The translations under genes and the position numbers were made by a program. Under the pieces are notes generated by a model. The model had not been told where the DNA came from. It was given only the letters and a program-made list of their open reading frames with translations, and made no database searches. DNA of 34,147 bases from JBGSUZ01 sp963677505 (GTDB taxonomy: Bacteria > Bacillota > Clostridia > Peptostreptococcales > Acidaminobacteraceae), in the NCBI GenBank assembly GCA_963677505.2, contig CAXXWB010000015.1, positions 1 through 34,147 on the forward strand, given 5' to 3'. Of this stretch, positions 32,719 to 34,147 are shown piece by piece. The stretch's first letter is position 1; each line of letters begins with the position of its first letter.

Positions 32719-34104
32719 TCAAAACTGATAATCCTGGAACATTTCCTCCATGATTTCCAGTACCCTTGGATCATCATCAATGACTATGACTCTAAGTCCT
32801 TTAAAATTAGCCATTTTGTCTTTCAAATGTGAACTGTCCCCACTAGCAATCAAAGGAATCTCAAACCAGAATACACTGCCAGAATTCATCTGACTGTTAA
32901 CGCCAATTCTTCCACCCATTAAAGTCAGGAGCTTCTTGCTGATAGCAAGCCCTAAGCCTGTTCCACCATATAATCGAGTGATTGAACGATCCGCTTGATT
33001 AAATGCGACAAATAGCGTATTGATTTGCTCCTCAGACAGGCCTATGCCTGTATCCTGCACTTCAAATCTAAGCCATTTTTCAACATCTGTATCTTGGTCC
33101 TTCTCTGCTGTCACAATGGAACCTATGACACCAACACTGCCTTTACTCGTAAATTTTATGGCATTATTGACTAAATTAAGAAGTACTTGTCCAAATCTTG
33201 GTCCATCACCTACTACCGTTTTAGGAATATCTTTAAGGTTAATGTAAACATCTAGACCCTTACTGGTCACAGCAGTTTCAACAATTTCAAATACATGGTC
33301 CACTACGGTAGCTGGTTCAAATTCTTTATAGTCGATGGTCAATTTGTCCGCCTCTATTTTGGAAAGATCCAATATATCATTGACAATTTGAAGCAAATGC
33401 ATAGATGCATTGGTTAATTTCTCCAATTGAGTAGACTGTTTCAAAGTTAGCGGTCCCCTCTGAATCAAATGGGCATAACCAATAATAGCATTCATAGGGG
33501 TCCTAATTTCATGGCTCATGTTTGAAATAAACTCGGTTTTTGCTTTGCTTGCCGCTTCAACAATGTCCATGGCTTCTTCTAATTCTGCCGTCCTTTGGAA
33601 GACCATTTCCTCTAACTTCAATCGGTACTCATTGAGTTCCGTCTCTGTCAGAACACGGTCGGTAATATCCTGAACAGTGCCCAGACCTAAAGTAACTTGC
33701 CCCTCTTTGTCATATTCCATAGAAGCAATTACCTCTATCCATTTAGTTTGAAACGGCGTATTGATTCGGTGCTGTACATGATAGGGATCACCCTTTATTG
33801 CTCGATTCCAAGCCTCATTAGTGAATTCGAAATCGTCTTTGTGTACGTATCCCCAAAACTTGTCCATTGTAATTTCCGTATCTTTAGGCACGTCAAATAT
33901 ACGATAGACTTCATCGGACCAATGGGTCACACCACTTTTTATATCTACAACCCAGTGACCTGTTTTAGAAACTTCTTGAGCACGCTTTAAAAAACTCTCG
34001 CTGAGTTTGAGTTTTTCTGCAATAACAAGACGCTCCTGATTAAGAATCGTATTACCTACATGGTCTGCAATCTGACATCCCAGAACAATTTCATCTTCTT
34101 CCAC
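32719..34104 (-). pseudogene. PAS-histidine kinase part of a frameshifted hybrid sensor kinase
   Basis: The 461-residue piece contains the end of a GAF domain (EEDEIVLGCQIADHV), a PAS domain at about 42-150 (KTGHWVVDIKSGVTHWSDEV, then TLGLGTVQDITDR), a coiled linker, a HisKA domain with His198 in SNMSHEIRTPMNA, an HATPase domain (NNAIKFTSKG, VQDTGIGLS, GGTGLGLAISK) and the start of a receiver (LRVIVIDDDPRVL). It stops early at YQF. The frame opens with GTG right after a TGA. The 43 bases beyond, to the window end, encode IGMICFGFDRVHE, the usual last strand of a GAF domain, in another frame; one missing G at 34101-34102 would join them. The complete gene begins outside the window. No membrane helix is seen in this part. 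Confidence 0.82.
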
Positions 34105-34147
34105 TCATGAACACGGTCAAATCCAAAACAAATCATGCCGATGGTTC

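Overview
The window looks like chromosomal DNA of an anaerobic, low-to-moderate GC Gram-positive bacterium of the class Clostridia, possibly Fusibacter- or Acidaminobacter-like; that genus guess is weak. The signs are strong AGGAGG-type ribosome binding sites, a CsaB-type cell-wall pyruvyl transferase, a PadR/DUF2812 pair, a VTC/DUF4956/Cthe_2159-like surface operon, an iron-dependent alcohol dehydrogenase, HD-GYP signalling, and no outer-membrane genes apart from a LapA-like protein.

Layout. 1-213 is the 3' end of an ABC transporter ATPase, closed by a terminator. 314-3465 holds a macro-domain protein (-), a secreted transglutaminase-like protein (+), an unknown protein (-) and a glutaredoxin/zinc-ribbon fusion (-). 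3497-3677 is a previously unlabelled relic of a pirin gene. 3724-4592 is a PadR repressor with a DUF2812 membrane protein, under a promoter with two dyad operators. 4828-14500 (-) is a surface-polysaccharide locus: membrane glycosyltransferase, nucleotide-sugar dehydrogenase, two GT-B glycosyltransferases, two DUF4330-like proteins, a small membrane protein, an O-antigen-ligase-like polymerase/ligase, CsaB and a small lipoprotein. 14651-16548 (-) is an OmpR-type two-component system facing away from 16791-19941 (+), which encodes a VTC-domain protein, a DUF4956 membrane protein and a large beta-helix-like lipoprotein. The shared upstream DNA carries repeated CTGAAA/TTTCAG boxes that look like response-regulator sites. 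20026-22813 (-) encodes a coiled-coil protein and two EamA transporters. 22919-25680 (+) is a four-gene operon: histidine phosphatase, degenerate calcineurin-like phosphoesterase, unknown protein, LapA-like protein. 25795-28042 is an iron alcohol dehydrogenase divergent from an AraC regulator. 28136-31195 (+) has an S41-type peptidase and a two-gene unit ending in an HD-GYP protein with a damaged HD pair. 31314-34147 (-) is a hybrid sensor kinase (GAF end, PAS, HisKA, HATPase, REC, REC, Hpt) cut into pieces by single-base shifts.

Seven apparent single-base indels, most of them in short homopolymer runs, fall in three genes (nucleotide-sugar dehydrogenase, membrane glycosyltransferase, hybrid kinase). 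The reading frame is otherwise clean, so these may be sequence errors in low-quality patches rather than real decay. The pirin relic, with a large internal deletion, is genuine decay. No tRNA, rRNA, CRISPR, phage or insertion sequence was seen.
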